DNA from: Gremmenia infestans
Lineage: Eukaryota; Ascomycota; Leotiomycetes; Helotiales; Hamatocanthoscyphaceae
NCBI GenBank assembly: GCA_032629725.1
Contig: JAFEVB010000010.1
Coordinates: 620,001 to 684,000, forward strand
Length of the DNA stretch: 64,000 bases
Reading direction: 5' to 3'
Shown: one piece after another, positions 32,583 to 45,400 of the stretch
Layout: the number at the start of each line of letters is the position of its first letter
Position numbering within the stretch: position 1 is the first letter of the stretch
The notes under the pieces: generated by a model
Databases searched by the model: none
Told to the model about the DNA's origin: nothing
What the model saw: the letters and a program-made list of their open reading frames with translations, nothing else
Program-made: the position numbers and the translations under genes

Positions 32583-34408
32583 TCATTGACCATTCGCAAC
32601 ATATTGAGCCTGCTGAGCCTCGAATGGCCCATCGGTACCAATCTGTGGCTGAACGCCAGCGACATCAGCGCCCCCACCTCCAGCTGTGACGTTGTGATAG
32701 TCAAGAATCTCGGAATACCTACAAAGAAACAGAACTCAGTCAGCCTAACACTCTCTTTGTGTCCTATGCTCTGACCAAACCCCAACCCGCGCCCACCCAA
32801 GCTCTTCGAAGTTGAAAAAAAAGAAAGGTTTATTCATTCCAGTAGTGCGGAAAAAGGGTGCAGCTAGTGTCTGAATCTCCCTTTTCTTCTTCTCCTCCTA
32901 AGACTGAGTGGCATATTGGGTCGGGTGCTCTTCCTCCCATTCAGAAATTTGCTCGTACATCATGATTTTCCATGTGTCCACTGGCAAGTCCGCATCATTG
33001 AATGACCAGTCAAACTTCTCCTCTGCTACGGGCTCGTCGGTTGGGTCGTGGTATGGGGAGAGGTATTCGTGTGCTAGTGCATCGGCGGCCTTTACTCGCT
33101 TCCGGGGGTCAAAGACAAGCATGTCTTCTAGAAGGTCGATGGCTGTCAAATATTAGCATAATTCATGAAAGAGTCTTGAGACACATACCCAATGGATCGG
33201 CATTTCTAAACTTGTCCTTCAAAGGTTGCCTCTCACGCTTTGGTAGCGATTGAACAAATCTCAACGTCTAGACACTTATCAGCACACCCCAAACATAAAT
33301 TATACGCTACCAAGCCTTACGTTCTCACTGGCAATTGTGTGGATAACATCATCTGGAGGGGTTCCAAGGAGCTCCGTGATGATGGAAAATTGGTTGACAT
33401 GATCTTTTCCTGGGAAAAGAGGCTTGCCCTCCAACATCTCCGCGAAAATACAGCCCGCGCTCCAGATATCTACCTCCACATCATACTTTTGCCATGTAAG
33501 CATGATCTCCGGCGCTCTGTAGTATCTTGTAGACACATATCCGGTCATCTGGGGATCCTGCAGACGGGCAAGGCCGAAGTCGCAGATCTTGAGATCGCAG
33601 TTCTCGTTTACGAGGATGTTACTGGGCTTGAGATCGCGATGGACGACACCTGCGGAGTGGACATACTTGAGACCGCGCTAAATAAGGTTAGCATATTTAG
33701 TCCTCGGAAGGAAGCGCGGATAGTATTTACCAGGATCTGGTAAAGGAAATATTGGATGAATTGCTTCTCTAGGGGTCTTGAGGTGAGGAGACGGTGCAAA
33801 TCAGTGCCGAGGAGTTCGGTGACGAAGTAACTGCAGTATTTGTGAGCGGAGAAAGGCGGAAAGAGGGACAGAGGTGCAAAATCATACATATCCTCAAGAG
33901 GCGAGATGAAGATATCACTGAGCGAGATGACCTGCGGATTAAGATCAGCCCTGGATTCCCGCCGCCGCAGTGGCGTGTTGGAATACGCACATTCTCATGC
34001 TTCAAGTGCTTCAGCAGCTTCAGTTCACGGTATGTTCGCTTGGACAAGACTGGCGTGCTGAAGGGCTTCATAATCTTCTTCACAGCGACGCTTTGATTGG
34101 TGAGGTTATCTTTGGCGGAGCTGTAGACAAACACGCGCATCAATCAGCACCATGCATCATCAATCAACGCTTCCCGGCGCCATCCATCGCAGAGGGGAGA
34201 AGGGGGTTTTCATACCAGACCAAGCCAAAGGCGCCCATCCCAACAGGTTGGAGATCAGAGTATCTGCACAGAAAGAATTAGCCATCGCGGTAGTAGAAAG
34301 AGGCCATTCAAGATGGCCCCCCAATAGCCTCGTTGAGGGCTACCCCGCGTACCTGGATGTGATTTCGAAGGTTGTGCCGAAGATCTGTGCTCGTACGAAT
34401 TCGGCCAT
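32583..34408 (-). CDS. HOG1: HOG1/SakA stress-activated MAP kinase
   Basis: Nine exons: 34408-34353, 34263-34216, 34120-33991, 33931-33888, 33830-33731, 33677-33321, 33267-33189, 33142-32959 and 32718-32583; 377 aa. The start is MAEFVRAQIFGTTFEITSRY. Seen motifs: the Gly-rich loop GMGAFGLV, the ATP lysine in SVAVKKIMKPF, HRDLKPSN (catalytic Asp141), DFG at Asp159, the activation loop MTGYVSTRYY with the p38/Hog1-type TGY at Thr171-Gly-Tyr173, and the common-docking DPTDEP/EEKFDWSFNDADLP region. It is the terminal kinase of the osmotic and oxidative stress cascade, shuttling between cytoplasm and nucleus. The last intron is 240 bp (32958-32719), much longer than the 46-95 bp of the others. Splicing it gives the orthologue-like end YSEILDYHNV...; reading through gives a different 18-residue tail YEQISEWEEE... 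with a stop at 32898. Confidence 0.95.
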
Positions 34409-36316
34409 GATGTTTCGCGGGGTGACTCGAGGTCAGATTGCGGGGTGGTGGAGAGAGCGTGGAAGGGATTTGGGGGTTCTGGTTGTGGTTGTGCCTGCAA
34501 TTTGTGTAGAGGGCAAACGTCCAAAGGGGATGAAGGAAGTTTGCAGTCGCTCAGATCGAGTTGCGATTGCGGTTGTTGTTTCGACTTTTGGAGGGGCCTC
34601 GTTGTCGTTTAAGGCAGGGTGCGGTGCGGTACAGTACCTAGTCTCCCACCTAGGTAGAGATAGTACGAGCGAGTAGGCAAAAACTAGGAGTTGATTCGGC
34701 AGGCGCTTTTCCAATGCAAGGTAATATGAGGCAGCGCTGCTTGTAATTTGACCGATGAGACCGCCTTTTTGCATATGCCCTGGCCTGGATTCAGAGTGAG
34801 ACTTTTGATGCGATTCTGATGTATTGTCGAGGCAAAGGGCAAAAGTCGAGTGTGAGAGGTGGTCAATTCACAATATAGTCTGGACATGGGGTAGGGCAGG
34901 GTATGGTATATTCGTAGTCGCCGCCCAGTGGTTGAAATGACGCTCAATTTCCCCCGAGCTCCTCTCCAGAGCAGGGCATGGACTTGGGTTCTATTAGTCA
35001 AATATGTCGCAGGATGGGAAAGTGGGCGGTGAAGACACAGAAATTGGAGTTTGGCATCCGGTGCAATATGGAAAAGTGCAGAGAAGAGTTTGTTAAATGC
35101 CACCGGTGATTATTTAATGAGTGGCAAGAGGAAAGGCGATATTTAAGTAACTTTACATAGCAAGTACATATAATTATTACAACATACCTCACCTCAGAGA
35201 ACCTCCAAAATCCCGTCCCTTTTCCTGCGATTCCTGTCGCTGTTTTATCTTCTTCTTGATTTAGGGGTCTGGAGCCCTACAGCCAGCAAGATGGTCCTAG
35301 GTGGACCTGGATCGGGCCAGGTGAGACATCCGGAATGGTATGGAGGGGCGAGTAGAGGGGTACTTATTAGTCTGTTGAGTGAGACCGAGTGAACTACCCA
35401 GGTACGTGTTTCTTCCTCACTTCCCTTCCAGTCAACATAAGCCATGCCTCATGTAATACTCGGGCAAGACTTAGGTAGGTACCTAAGCTAAGGTACCTAG
35501 GTACTATACCAGTTGCGATACTACACTACCATACTGACTTGTCCTACAACTCACACCTACATGTAACTCACACCACACCTACTACAACACCTCTAAATCC
35601 CTTAAAGCAGCGACGATTCCCACACCACCTACGTCATTGCAATACTACTTGTACAGGCCCACGACTTGGTACCGGTATTTCGATCTGAATATCTGCATGG
35701 TCCACTCAAAACCCCGCCAGTCTCCGGATATCAAGATTCGCAAGAGAGAACATAAAATACGTGTCATCGGAAAAATGCTAAGCTATGGTACGGTAGGCGA
35801 TGTCTAAATAACCTCAACCTCAGACTTCCTTTCCTTTCATCCCCACACACACCTACCTGCAGTTCAAGAAGAGCCCTGATGATCATATCCTAATCCGTTC
35901 CAGGACTTACCCTTCCGGAAGAGAGAGCCTCAACCCGGTCTATAATTCGGCATAACCACCAGAATAGACGTTCCTTTTACTTTTCCGGTTCTTACAAATC
36001 TGAACCGTAACCTAAGTGTAAAAGGAAGGAAAAAGGTTAGACGCCGATGAACCGTTAAGTCCCCCTTTAGGTATGAAAATAGGAGTTGCCTATCAATAGC
36101 TTTCTCCAATGTCATGTGGTTAAATCACATGACCCGTCCCTTCTCCATACCAACCCCTATCTCGAATCACAAAACCCTCAACCATTACCGCTAAAGACTC
36201 TAATTGTCGTTAATAAACCCCCAAAAGGTCAGAAGTGTGTTTAGGATTCATAGACTCATGATTAATCTACCCCGGAATTTTAAAAGAATGGACTCTATCC
36301 ACTATCCACTCTTCAT
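34409..36316. other. HOG1 upstream region and GPH1 3' flank
   Basis: No gene supported. It contains a near-palindromic AGGTACCT pair (35477-35498) and CCTAGG-type words around 34640-34655 and 35495-35505. Long G/T-rich runs near 34440-34600 probably belong to the HOG1 leader. Confidence 0.45.
35477..35498. promoter_or_regulatory. Paired AGGTACCT palindromes upstream of HOG1
   Basis: Two perfect 8-bp palindromes (35477-35484 and 35491-35498) lie inside a longer imperfect inverted repeat. They are about 1.1 kb upstream of the HOG1 ATG and also about 0.8 kb beyond the GPH1 stop. A regulatory role is inferred only from symmetry and recurrence. Confidence 0.3.
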
Positions 36317-39300
36317 TCACAACTCTTCCTTCCCCAACCCACCCTCCTTCTCAATCGGCAGCGGCTCCACATTCCAAATCATCTCCGCATACTCATTAAT
36401 ACATCGATCACTACTGAAGAATCCCATTCTTGCCACACTCAAAATCGTCTTGGTGATCCACTCGTCCTGGTTCTTGTACGCCTCATCCACAAGCGCCTGA
36501 GTCTCAATGTAGGAGTGGAAATCATCGGAGACGAGGTAATAATCCCCATGGTCTTCGATGGAGCCAGTGAGGGCGCCAAACGCGCCGGCGTCGCCAAAAG
36601 CATCGGATTTGATCAAGTCAAAGACTTTGACGAGGTCGGGGTCCATTGTATGAGAGCCGTAGTTGTGCGTGTGGCGGAGGTCTTCCACGTCTTCGGCGAG
36701 GTTACCGAAGAGGAAGATGTTATTCTCACCGATTTCGCGGGTTATTTCGATCTATATTTTGTTAGTGGAATAAGGACTAGGAAACTGGAATACTTACATT
36801 GGCGCCGTCGCAAGTACCGATAATCAAACCTCCATTCAAGACAAACTTCATGTTGGATGTACCACTGGCTTCAGTACCAGCAGTGGAGATGTGCTCACTG
36901 ATATCACTGGCTGGAGTGATTATCTCTGCCTTGGAGACATTGTAGTCTTCCAAGAAAATTACCTTCAGGAGATCGCCAACATCTGGGTCCTTGTTGACCA
37001 CTGCACCAACATTGTTGATGAGATGAATGATAGTCTTGGCCATCCAGTACCCGGGAGCAGCCTTGCCACCAAAGATTGACACACGAGGTGCCAGCTTCTT
37101 TCGTTCTTCTGCGGTCATAGCCTTGATGGTCAAGTATCGGTGGATAACACCAAAGATGTTTAATTGTTGACGCTTGTACTCGTGTATCCGCTTGACTTGA
37201 ATATCAAACAATGCAGAGGGATTGACTGTAACTCCGGTAGTGCTTTTGATGTACTTGGCAAGTCTGACCTTGTTGGCATACTTGATCTCAGCCCACTCCT
37301 TCTTGAACGCCTTGTCATCCGCAAATTTCTCGAGTTGATTAAGAACATTGAGATCCTTCAAGAAACCAAGACCGCCAGTCTTGCTGGCAATCAATTCCGA
37401 CAGTCTTGGATTAGCTTGATGCAACCAGCGTCTTGGTGTGATTCCGTTGGTGACATTGGTGAATTTGTCAGGTCCAAAAATCTTGACGAAGTCCCTGAAA
37501 ATTGTGGTCTTGATCAAGTCTGAGTGAAGCTCTGCAACTCCATTGACCTTATGAGAGCCTACTATGGCTAAGAAGGCCATACGAACCATCTTCGGCTGAG
37601 ACTCCTCAATGACTGAAACGCGCGCGAGCATGTCTCGGTCACCAGGGAACTTGCGTTCGACACTTTGCAGGAAGAACATATTGATGTCGTAGATAATCTG
37701 GAGATGCCTGGGGAGGAGATTCTGGAACAACGGGACGGACCACTTCTCCAACGCCTCTGGGAGAACAGTGTGATTCGTATAGCCGAACTTTTAATTATGT
37801 TAGTCTATTTAAGATTTCAGGGTCAAAATCGAACTCACAGTATTGGTGACAATAGTCCAAGCCTCATCCCAATCAAGGCCTTCCATATCAATCAGAATTC
37901 GCTGCAGCTCAACAATGGCAAGTGTTGGATGGGTATCATTCAGTTGAATGGCAATCTGGTCGGGAAACTCGCTCCAAGCACGCTTGGACTTCTTGAATCG
38001 TCGAACAATATCATACAGAGAAGCAGCAACCCAGAAGTACTGCTGCTTCAATCGAAGCTCCTTACCACGGTCGAGGTTGTCGTTTGGGTATAGAACGGCG
38101 CTGATCGTCTCAGCTCGTTGCTGATCGGCCACGGAGCTCTCGTAGTCACCACTATTGAACTTTTGGAAGTCAAACTCTCCGCTAGCAGCTTTGCTGGACC
38201 ACAGCCGCATGTTGTTAGTTGTAGGGGTGTTGAAACCTGGAATTGGCACATCGTAGGCCACGGCCTTGACAATTTCACCACCTTCCCATACTGCGATACT
38301 CTTTCCATCCTCGTCCTGATATTTTCTGACGCCTCCGTAGAATTGGACCTAGACATTGTTAGCCATAGAGAACAGCTTTGAAGAAGAGACGGCTTACATC
38401 AACCACAATGTCGTGTCTAGGGAATTCCCAAGGATTGAAGTCAAGCCAGTAATCTGGAACCTCAACCTGGTACCCATCGACAATTTCCTGCTTGAAAATA
38501 CCGTATTTGTATCTCAGACCATATCCCCAAGCCGGGAAGTTCAAGGAAGCCATGGAATCGAGAAAGCAAGCAGCAAGTCTGCCAAGACCACCATTTCCAA
38601 GCGCAGCATCGTGTTCTTGGCTGATAATATCTTCGATACGGAAACCAAGTTCCGAGAGGCCCTCTGTCAGTAGTAGAAATGTTAGCAAATACACTTTCCA
38701 AAAGTATTACCCCGGGAAGACCGGAACACCACATACCTTTAGCAACATTTTTCAACCCCACATTCAACATAGCGTTATCCAACGCCCTGCCCATCAAAAA
38801 CTCTAAACTTAGATAGTAAACCCTCTTCGTATCCGCGAAAGTCTGCCTCTGCTGCGTCCGGTTCCACTCAGTGATCAAGCGATCCCTGAAGGCCAGACTA
38901 GCAGCCGCATACGCCGCCGTCTCGTCGCAATTGAACATGCTGCGGGCGAGTGTGGTTTCGACATGGCGCACGACCTCTTTCTCAAAATCGTCTTTGGATA
39001 CCCAAGGCTTGGCTTGGAATTTCTTCCAGGCGTCACGTTGGTGTTCGGGGATTGATGCTGTTGGGGGCACGGAATGTCAGCCTGGTGGTTACACTGCCAA
39101 CACGCCATGAATGAATCCAAAAAGATGGCTTCGCAGAATTACAAAGCGAGGCAGGAAATCAGATATATATATACCTTCAACACTCTTGATTTCCCCAGCA
39201 CCAAAACCAGTAAAAGTACGCTTATGCTTGGGTCTTGAGAAACCCGGGCCAACCGGACCTTGAATGTCAGTGATGGGGGCACTCGTTGAGGGACGGCGCT

Positions 39301-39394
39301 CTCTCGGGGCTGTGGTGTTGGACATGTTTGCGTTTTGGGCGGGTTTGTTGCCGTTGAAAGGGTCTTTAAAGCTGCCGGCGAGAATGGGAGACAT
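36317..39394 (-). CDS. GPH1: Glycogen phosphorylase
   Basis: Exons 39394-39175, 39057-38737, 38663-38398, 38348-37839, 37787-36798 and 36751-36317 give 913 aa; introns are 117, 73, 49, 51 and 46 bp. The family-specific runs are YYLSLEFLMGRALDNAMLN, DAALGNGGLGRLAACFLDS, FNTPTTNNMRLWS, NDTHPTLAIVELQRIL, FGYTNHTVLPEALEKW and the PLP site EASGTSNMKFVLNGG, with the cofactor lysine at about 753. The N-terminal 70 residues are Ser/Thr/Pro-rich, as expected for the phosphoregulated tail of fungal enzymes. It releases glucose-1-phosphate from glycogen in the cytosol, and length and motifs are complete. In yeast GPH1 is induced by stress via Msn2/4 and Hog1. HOG1 is the neighbouring gene here, but adjacency alone shows no regulatory link. 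Confidence 0.96.
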
Positions 39395-39591
39395 CTATTA
39401 AATAGGAAGGGCCCTCGGCGGATCGACGTTCACAAGACGGTGAATGGGTGGTCGACTGGACTGGGATCAACTGGTGATGTACTGTACTGCTAGAAGGTCC
39501 AGGCGTGGCTGCAGACGCGGGAGGGGGGGCCGGTGCGGGGTTGGGGGTTGGGTAGTTTTGGTGGGTTGAGTTGATTATGGCCGGTAGGAAT

Positions 39592-39638
39592 GATATGGTA
39601 CGGTATGGTATGGTATAGTATGGTATGGTATGGTATGG
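39592..39638. repeat. (GGTAT)n microsatellite in the GPH1 leader
   Basis: About nine GGTAT units with one ATAGT interruption, about 200 bp upstream of the GPH1 start codon. Confidence 0.9.
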
Positions 39639-39721
39639 AGTGAACAATGATGGAAGCAATGCAGTGAGTGCAGTGTGTTTGTAGGAATGTTAGAGAGAGT
39701 GATTAATATCTCAAGCTGAGT

Positions 39722-39742
39722 GAAAGAAAGAAAGAAAGAAAG
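39722..39742. repeat. (GAAA)5 microsatellite
   Basis: Five tandem GAAA units upstream of GPH1. Confidence 0.9.
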
Positions 39743-39915
39743 ACCCTATCCTATTCACGTCTCTCTGAGTCTGTGAAAAACAGACAGAGCTCCCCACTCT
39801 GCATAGCTCTTTCTCATGATATCTATCTATCGTATGATGTTTAGGGTGCAGGTGCAGGTGCTTGCAGTTGCAGCAGCATACTTTTGACAGCTCTAGCTAC
39901 CTTAGCTTACGGAGT

Positions 39916-39939
39916 ACCTCACCTCACCTCACCTCACCT
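39916..39939. repeat. (ACCTC)5 repeat next to TACGGAGTA
   Basis: Nearly five ACCTC units starting inside TACGGAGTACCTC. The complementary GTGAG/GAGGT repeat occurs at 56336-56360. Confidence 0.9.
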
Positions 39940-40114
39940 AGGCACTCCAGGGATGCAGCTCCCTTGTCTCTCGTCCCATTGTTCGCGCTTGCCTCCCTTC
40001 CGTTCCGATGGTGGCGTCCAGCTTTCCCAAGTACTGTACTGTACCTTATCCACTTAGACTGATTACAGATTACATACGAGTGAAGTACGAGTACCTGAAC
40101 TGAAATACAGTACT

Positions 40115-40131
40115 GTACCTAGGCTAGGTAC
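40115..40131. promoter_or_regulatory. Perfect 17-bp palindrome GTACCTAGGCTAGGTAC
   Basis: Arms GTACCTAG and CTAGGTAC around a central G, about 720 bp upstream of GPH1. The half-sites match the TACCTAGG words elsewhere in the window. A dimeric factor site is plausible but inferred. Confidence 0.35.
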
Positions 40132-41140
40132 CTTGGCAGATAAGAAACACAGATATGGTCCTGTTGTGGCGAAACTTTTTAAACCTTGGGTTCCATTATT
40201 ATATCTGCTCTTCCCATTTCCCACTACATTTATCTTTGTTACTATTACGAGGCTACGTGTTTTTCTTACCCAGGTGGTAGCACTTTCACTTTCTTTGCAA
40301 GAGAAGATTCCGAGAAGATAGATGTGAGTGAGTGACGGGCGGCTGTTACACCAAAGGCACTATCAATCCACTCATCAGCCAATAAGAACAGCTGCATGCT
40401 AAAACTACACGTCTTCACCGCTATCAGTACTATACGGAGTACATGGTATTCTTAGGTATTCATCTGACATCCAGGTGCAGGTGCTACAGTATAAAGCTCT
40501 TGTCTCGCGCACATGCAGTCATACTGCGCCGAGCTACCCTTGATGTCAGTGATAGCGTCTGAAGCTCCAAGACCCCAAGAGATTAATTTAAAACAATCAT
40601 GGTGAGTATTTTGCCTTTTCCATTTTTGATCCATGTAGACAGATTTCTACAGCCACCGAGCTATGTGCCATGCTCATATGATGCCACCATGTGAACCTCT
40701 CCTCCAAGAGCGCCGTCTTCTTCAGATCCCCCGCTCATACCGCTGTTCCCTAAGAATATACGGAAGAATACTCCGAAAGATATTTCCAGCCCTCTTCTCC
40801 GCACCCGCACCCCTTTCCAACTTATGAACGAGAATTTGAGTAGTCATGCAGAAGGAGCCACAGCTCATGTCGTGTATAGTGCATGCCTCTCATCAAGAAA
40901 ACCAGTCAACGTCCAATTACATCTTCCAGCAATCATGAGTTTTGCAGCGAGCAAAGTACGTAGCACCCCGTAAGTCTTGGTCATACAACCACTCCAGAAC
41001 GCCCCGAACAGAAGTAGCTCAGCAATCCAAGCAAAACGCCGGCTCCAATCCCAGAATATCAGAACTTCAAATATCCCGAACCCAAGACCAAAAACTTCGC
41101 GCCATTATGTATCAAGTCGTTCGTAACATTAGGTACAGAC

Positions 41141-42447
41141 TCAGAGAATCCCGGAATCCTTGAGAGCATTTTGTAAGATTGTTTCTTTGACTGCCGCGAA
41201 GACTAGTCGGATATTAGATGTATCTGTTGCTTGGGTGAGGCTATAGTTTGTTAGCAAGAGGCCCATGGAGTGGAGTAGGAGGGACCGACTGAGGGTATAG
41301 GTTTAGATGTGCTCTATTGACTTGATTGAAACGCCAGAGAAGATATTTTGACGCTCGATTTATATCATTTCCGCCCGAATAGTCGGGGAAGTAATTGCTG
41401 AGCGGTGATCGCCCGAGCTTCTGTCTGAAGAGATCGACTTTATTTAGGAAGAGGATAATACTGGTACGCATGAACCATCGAGAGTTGACGACTGAGTCAA
41501 AAAGCACCAGACTCTCCATCATCCGATTCTGAAATCTATTAGTAAAAGCAGACGATTGACCGGGAAAGGCATACTTGATTGCTCTCCTCCAATAGCACTT
41601 GGTCGTATTCGCTCAGCGCCACGCAGAAAATGATGGATGTGACATTTTCGAAGCAATGTATCCACTTTTTTCTCTCACTTCTTTGCCCACCAACATCGAA
41701 CATGCTGTAAAGTCATTAGCAGGAGATTGACAGATAAGGTCAGGGAGTATTCACTGTATGCTCAGTGACCCCATTGTAAATCTCGTCTCGTATATACCGG
41801 TGGTCTTCGTTCGTGCTCTTAGCACATCCGCTTCTATCGGTATGTAGTCCGGCGAAGAAATCCTGCTGGCCTCTTCAAAAAAACTATACTCTGTCAGCAC
41901 GGTTCCCTCATCCAAAGTTTACCTAACGTACTATGGCGCCGAGTCCATCAAGTAGAATTCGCTCTGCCTCTCCATCAAAACTGCCATGGCTGGATCCATC
42001 CATAAAGACTTGATTGCCATTCCTACTTCCGGATTCAGTGTTGGAGGCTCTGTAACTACTTGGTAATTGATCAAGGTATTGCAGTATTCTTGGTTTACTG
42101 GGATCTGGGGATCGATGTCAAATTGCCTCATCGCTCCTATCAAAGCCTTCGCACAATCGACAAGATTCTTGTAGATCGTCATCCGATACATCGACAATTC
42201 CTCCACCGTATATCCGCTCTGGTGTATAATCTTCATCTGCTTAACGATGGTTGATTTCCCACTCTCCCCGGATCCTTTAACACGTTAGCCGCCACCCCGA
42301 GCCATTATAGACGTTACACCTACCGAGCAACAGTATCTTGCATTCTCGTCGCAGTTTCTTCGAATCCTCCTCGAGGGCCCTATCAATCATCTGACTCCTC
42401 TTCTTCTGTTCCTCCGCCTCCGAATTCGAGCTTAAGCATGCCCCCAT
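41141..42447 (-). CDS. gna-3: Heterotrimeric G-protein alpha subunit, class III (GNA-3 type)
   Basis: Six exons: 42447-42324, 42274-41932, 41883-41755, 41704-41575, 41528-41290 and 41240-41141; 354 aa, the usual length. MGACLSS carries the myristoylation Gly2 and palmitoylation Cys4. G motifs: [17 protein letters not shown] (P-loop), [14 protein letters not shown] (switch I with the catalytic Arg), [14 protein letters not shown] (switch II), [14 protein letters not shown] and [14 protein letters not shown]. It ends LKDSGIL without the pertussis-toxin cysteine, as in the GNA-3/GanB/MagA class, which signals nutrient state to adenylate cyclase at the plasma membrane. The last intron has an unusual donor, CA|GTCGGT, but its removal restores the exact family C-terminus. 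The gene neighbours GPH1, whose product cAMP/PKA regulates in yeast; that proximity may be coincidence. Confidence 0.95.
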
Positions 42448-45400
42448 TATACCGTGTCTCTAGCTGCAAGCGCAGCCCCGCCTCTTGCGTGGATGTTATA
42501 GGCGCCGGATCGACAGCGGGATATCTTCTCGAGGTTGACCTAGAACTCGGCTTTGTCGATCCCCAATGAATATGCTGGCGTTCTGCAATGCGCAATGACC
42601 CTTTGTTTCGTTATCCTCCGTGAAGCTCAAGATGCGACAGCCATGCAGTGACAATGGAAACTCGGACTCGAGGATTCGGCGCGCGCGCAACGAGCCACGG
42701 TTTGCTTTCGGACAAAAGCTTTAGAGATTCGTTGGCATGGATGGGTATTATTTGGTATCCTCCCAGTGGGGGTTGTCCTTTGCCAACCACCCAATTATTT
42801 CGACAATGGTGGGATACTTCGGGGTGGTGCTTCCGAGGCAGCGCAGCGCAGCGCAGTAAAGCGCCAGTCGCTAACGGTCGGTGAGGTGTAAGGTCGAGTG
42901 AGATTGAAGGCTGAGCTGGGCAAAGAACGACGTGGGGTCTCACAAGCGGTGCGGTTGGTGATGGAAGAGATTGTCGAGTTGTCGATCGATTGATGCCGTA
43001 GAGTACTTGCTTGTGGTAGAGAGGGAGGTGGCGGAAGCTTCGTTCAGGTTCACCGTGTACTTACTGTACAAGTAGTGTGACGCTGCTGGCTCGCTGATGC
43101 GGAGTAAGGAGCTAGAGGCGGTCGCCTGTGTTGGTGGCACTCACTTCAGCCTACAAGATGGAACTGGTTAGTGGATCCTCTGAAAGGGAAAAGGGAATGG
43201 AAATGGAAATGAGTATGAACTTACACTAAACCACAATTTGAAATAAAAATAAATGGAAACAGGCAAAACAAAACTTTACAAAGGTGTGGTTCATTCGGCT
43301 TTGTCTTGGTGAAGATGTTCGTCTGTTTTGCCCCGTTTCTGCGGTCGGCAGCAGGAGGTATTTCGTAGGTAAGGTAGGTAGGTGGTATATTAGCTTTGAG
43401 CGTCATGCGTAGGTAAGCAAGCGGTAACGTTGAAACTCGGCAGCTAGATTATAACTCTTAAAGTCTAAATAATCACGGAGCTCGGAAAGACAACTACCCA
43501 AAAGTAAGTGAAAGTCAAAGTTGTTCTGAGGTTACGAGTTACACATGTAGGTAGTCACTTGTATGTAGTCTTTACGGAGTACTTAGGTAGTCCTTGCCTG
43601 GCCCAGGTACAGGGATTTCATTCGTGATGATTGCCTTAACAGCCTCTCTTCAACCAGGGACAGCATCAGGTCAGTGCCTCTCAAACTCTACGTTTTCTTC
43701 TTCTCAAAGAGGCAAGCCACTGGTTGCACCCCGACCAATCATTTCTAATTCAGAATATAGCTGTGGAGCTGTCGGGCAATCCCAAGATTGGCAACGGAGA
43801 AAGCAACCCTGAATCCAGCGCCGAATTCAGCGCTGATTCGCAATGATCCGAACCAACGTCGATGAGTAACGCAGGCATTATGATACTGTAGCGCCCGGGT
43901 CCACCAGCTTCAAACTTTCCTTCAGACCAGTGTTACTCGTTATGTCTAACCATATGGCATATGTTCTGGAAGCTGTGCAATATAGTACTGTAGGAAAACT
44001 CCTGGATAGAAGTTAACGCTTAAAGGGGCACTTGTATACTTCCGTACGAAAACTAAGGTACGCGTAACGGCACGGCGCAGCATGAGCCGCAAGTATACAA
44101 TATAAATAGATTCCCCTTGGCAAAAGAAACTCTTCAACTAAAATCTCATCTACAATCAACACAACACGCGGCTCAATCTTAGGAGAACCGGATCAAGTCT
44201 GTCATCATAATCACAATCACTCCTTGTCAATAAGAGCAATACATCCATTGCAGAGCATGTTTCCCGGTCATGCCTCCCCCATATAGTATCGAAGCAAGCT
44301 TTGACTCGGGTTTCTCATTTCAACACCCGACAATGACGATAACGTGCCGTGATCCCCGTGAGAAGGATGTCTCTGTCTTCTTCTTCTTCTTCTTCAAACA
44401 TACACAGCCACAGCGGTTCTTCCCCTTCCTTCCCCCAGTATGCGCCTTTAGAAATGCGGAACATCCCACTGGTCTTACGGATTCACCGTGTCACGTGTGC
44501 ATCCTGAAAACAAGCCTAATGCGATCAATCAATCCTCCCTGCAGAAGCGATTGTATCCCAGCCTGCCACGCGACATCTGCAGGTCTTCCCCCTTTTCGTG
44601 AATACAGTATTCCTTCAGCCTTTTAACGGTTAGCGATGCCAGTTCCTCATGAGTCATTATTTTGAAATACCGTATAAGTCACGAAGGAGAGTTCGTAAAT
44701 TCACAAGTATACATTTCCACACATGTCAAGAAAGAGATCTATTGGCCGACTCGTTCTACGTTTATACACCTAAATTAATAATGATTCGCCATCCTCCTGG
44801 TGCTCTTTTCGTAATGGAGAGTAAAAGTGTCAATAAATCCTGCCTAAGGACACACATATGCATCTTGAGACACATAGGTACATACATACATACATACATA
44901 CATACGTACATACAAAATAGCACATCTTCCTTCCCTCCCTTCCTCACAGCAAGCCACTATTCATGCTCTCTCTCACCTCATCCTGACCTCACACACCACA
45001 TGCCACCCTTCCTTCCCAGACCTCCTCCTCATACCCAATATCCAAACAAACAAAAGAAAAACACCACGACCCTACCAACTAACACGGAAACACAAACCCC
45101 CTCCTTCCTCTCCCAGCCCAGAAAACCCGCCCCATCAGTACCTAGGAATCTAAAACTGCTCTCTCCAAAACATACCTACTTACCTACCCACCCCACCACC
45201 CCCCCGTGTCGAAAAAAAGGGGCTCGCTCGCTTCCTTGCTTGTAAACTACCTACCCGGTCCGGTACTTGTAAACCTAATTCGGTAACACAGACATAACAC
45301 AACAAACTGCCGGGTCCGGCCCCGTGTCTGTCTGTCTGGCTGGGTTTGGGTATGTAGGGACCCTGCATGCATGACCTGACACGGCAGTTTCACCCTCGAT

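Larger units (their letters stand above)
39395..41140. other. GPH1 promoter region and G-alpha 3' flank
   Basis: No gene supported. It is rich in short tandem repeats: GGTAT units at 39592-39638, GAAA at 39722-39742 and ACCTC at 39916-39939. It also has two TACGGAGTA words (39908-39916 and 40433-40441) and a perfect 17-bp palindrome at 40115-40131. Confidence 0.5.

Noticed and set aside
44649..45245. 198-codon + frame upstream of CUL1's 3' end
   Set aside because: Low-complexity Pro/Thr/Ser with a microsatellite-encoded YIHT repeat; no gene signals.
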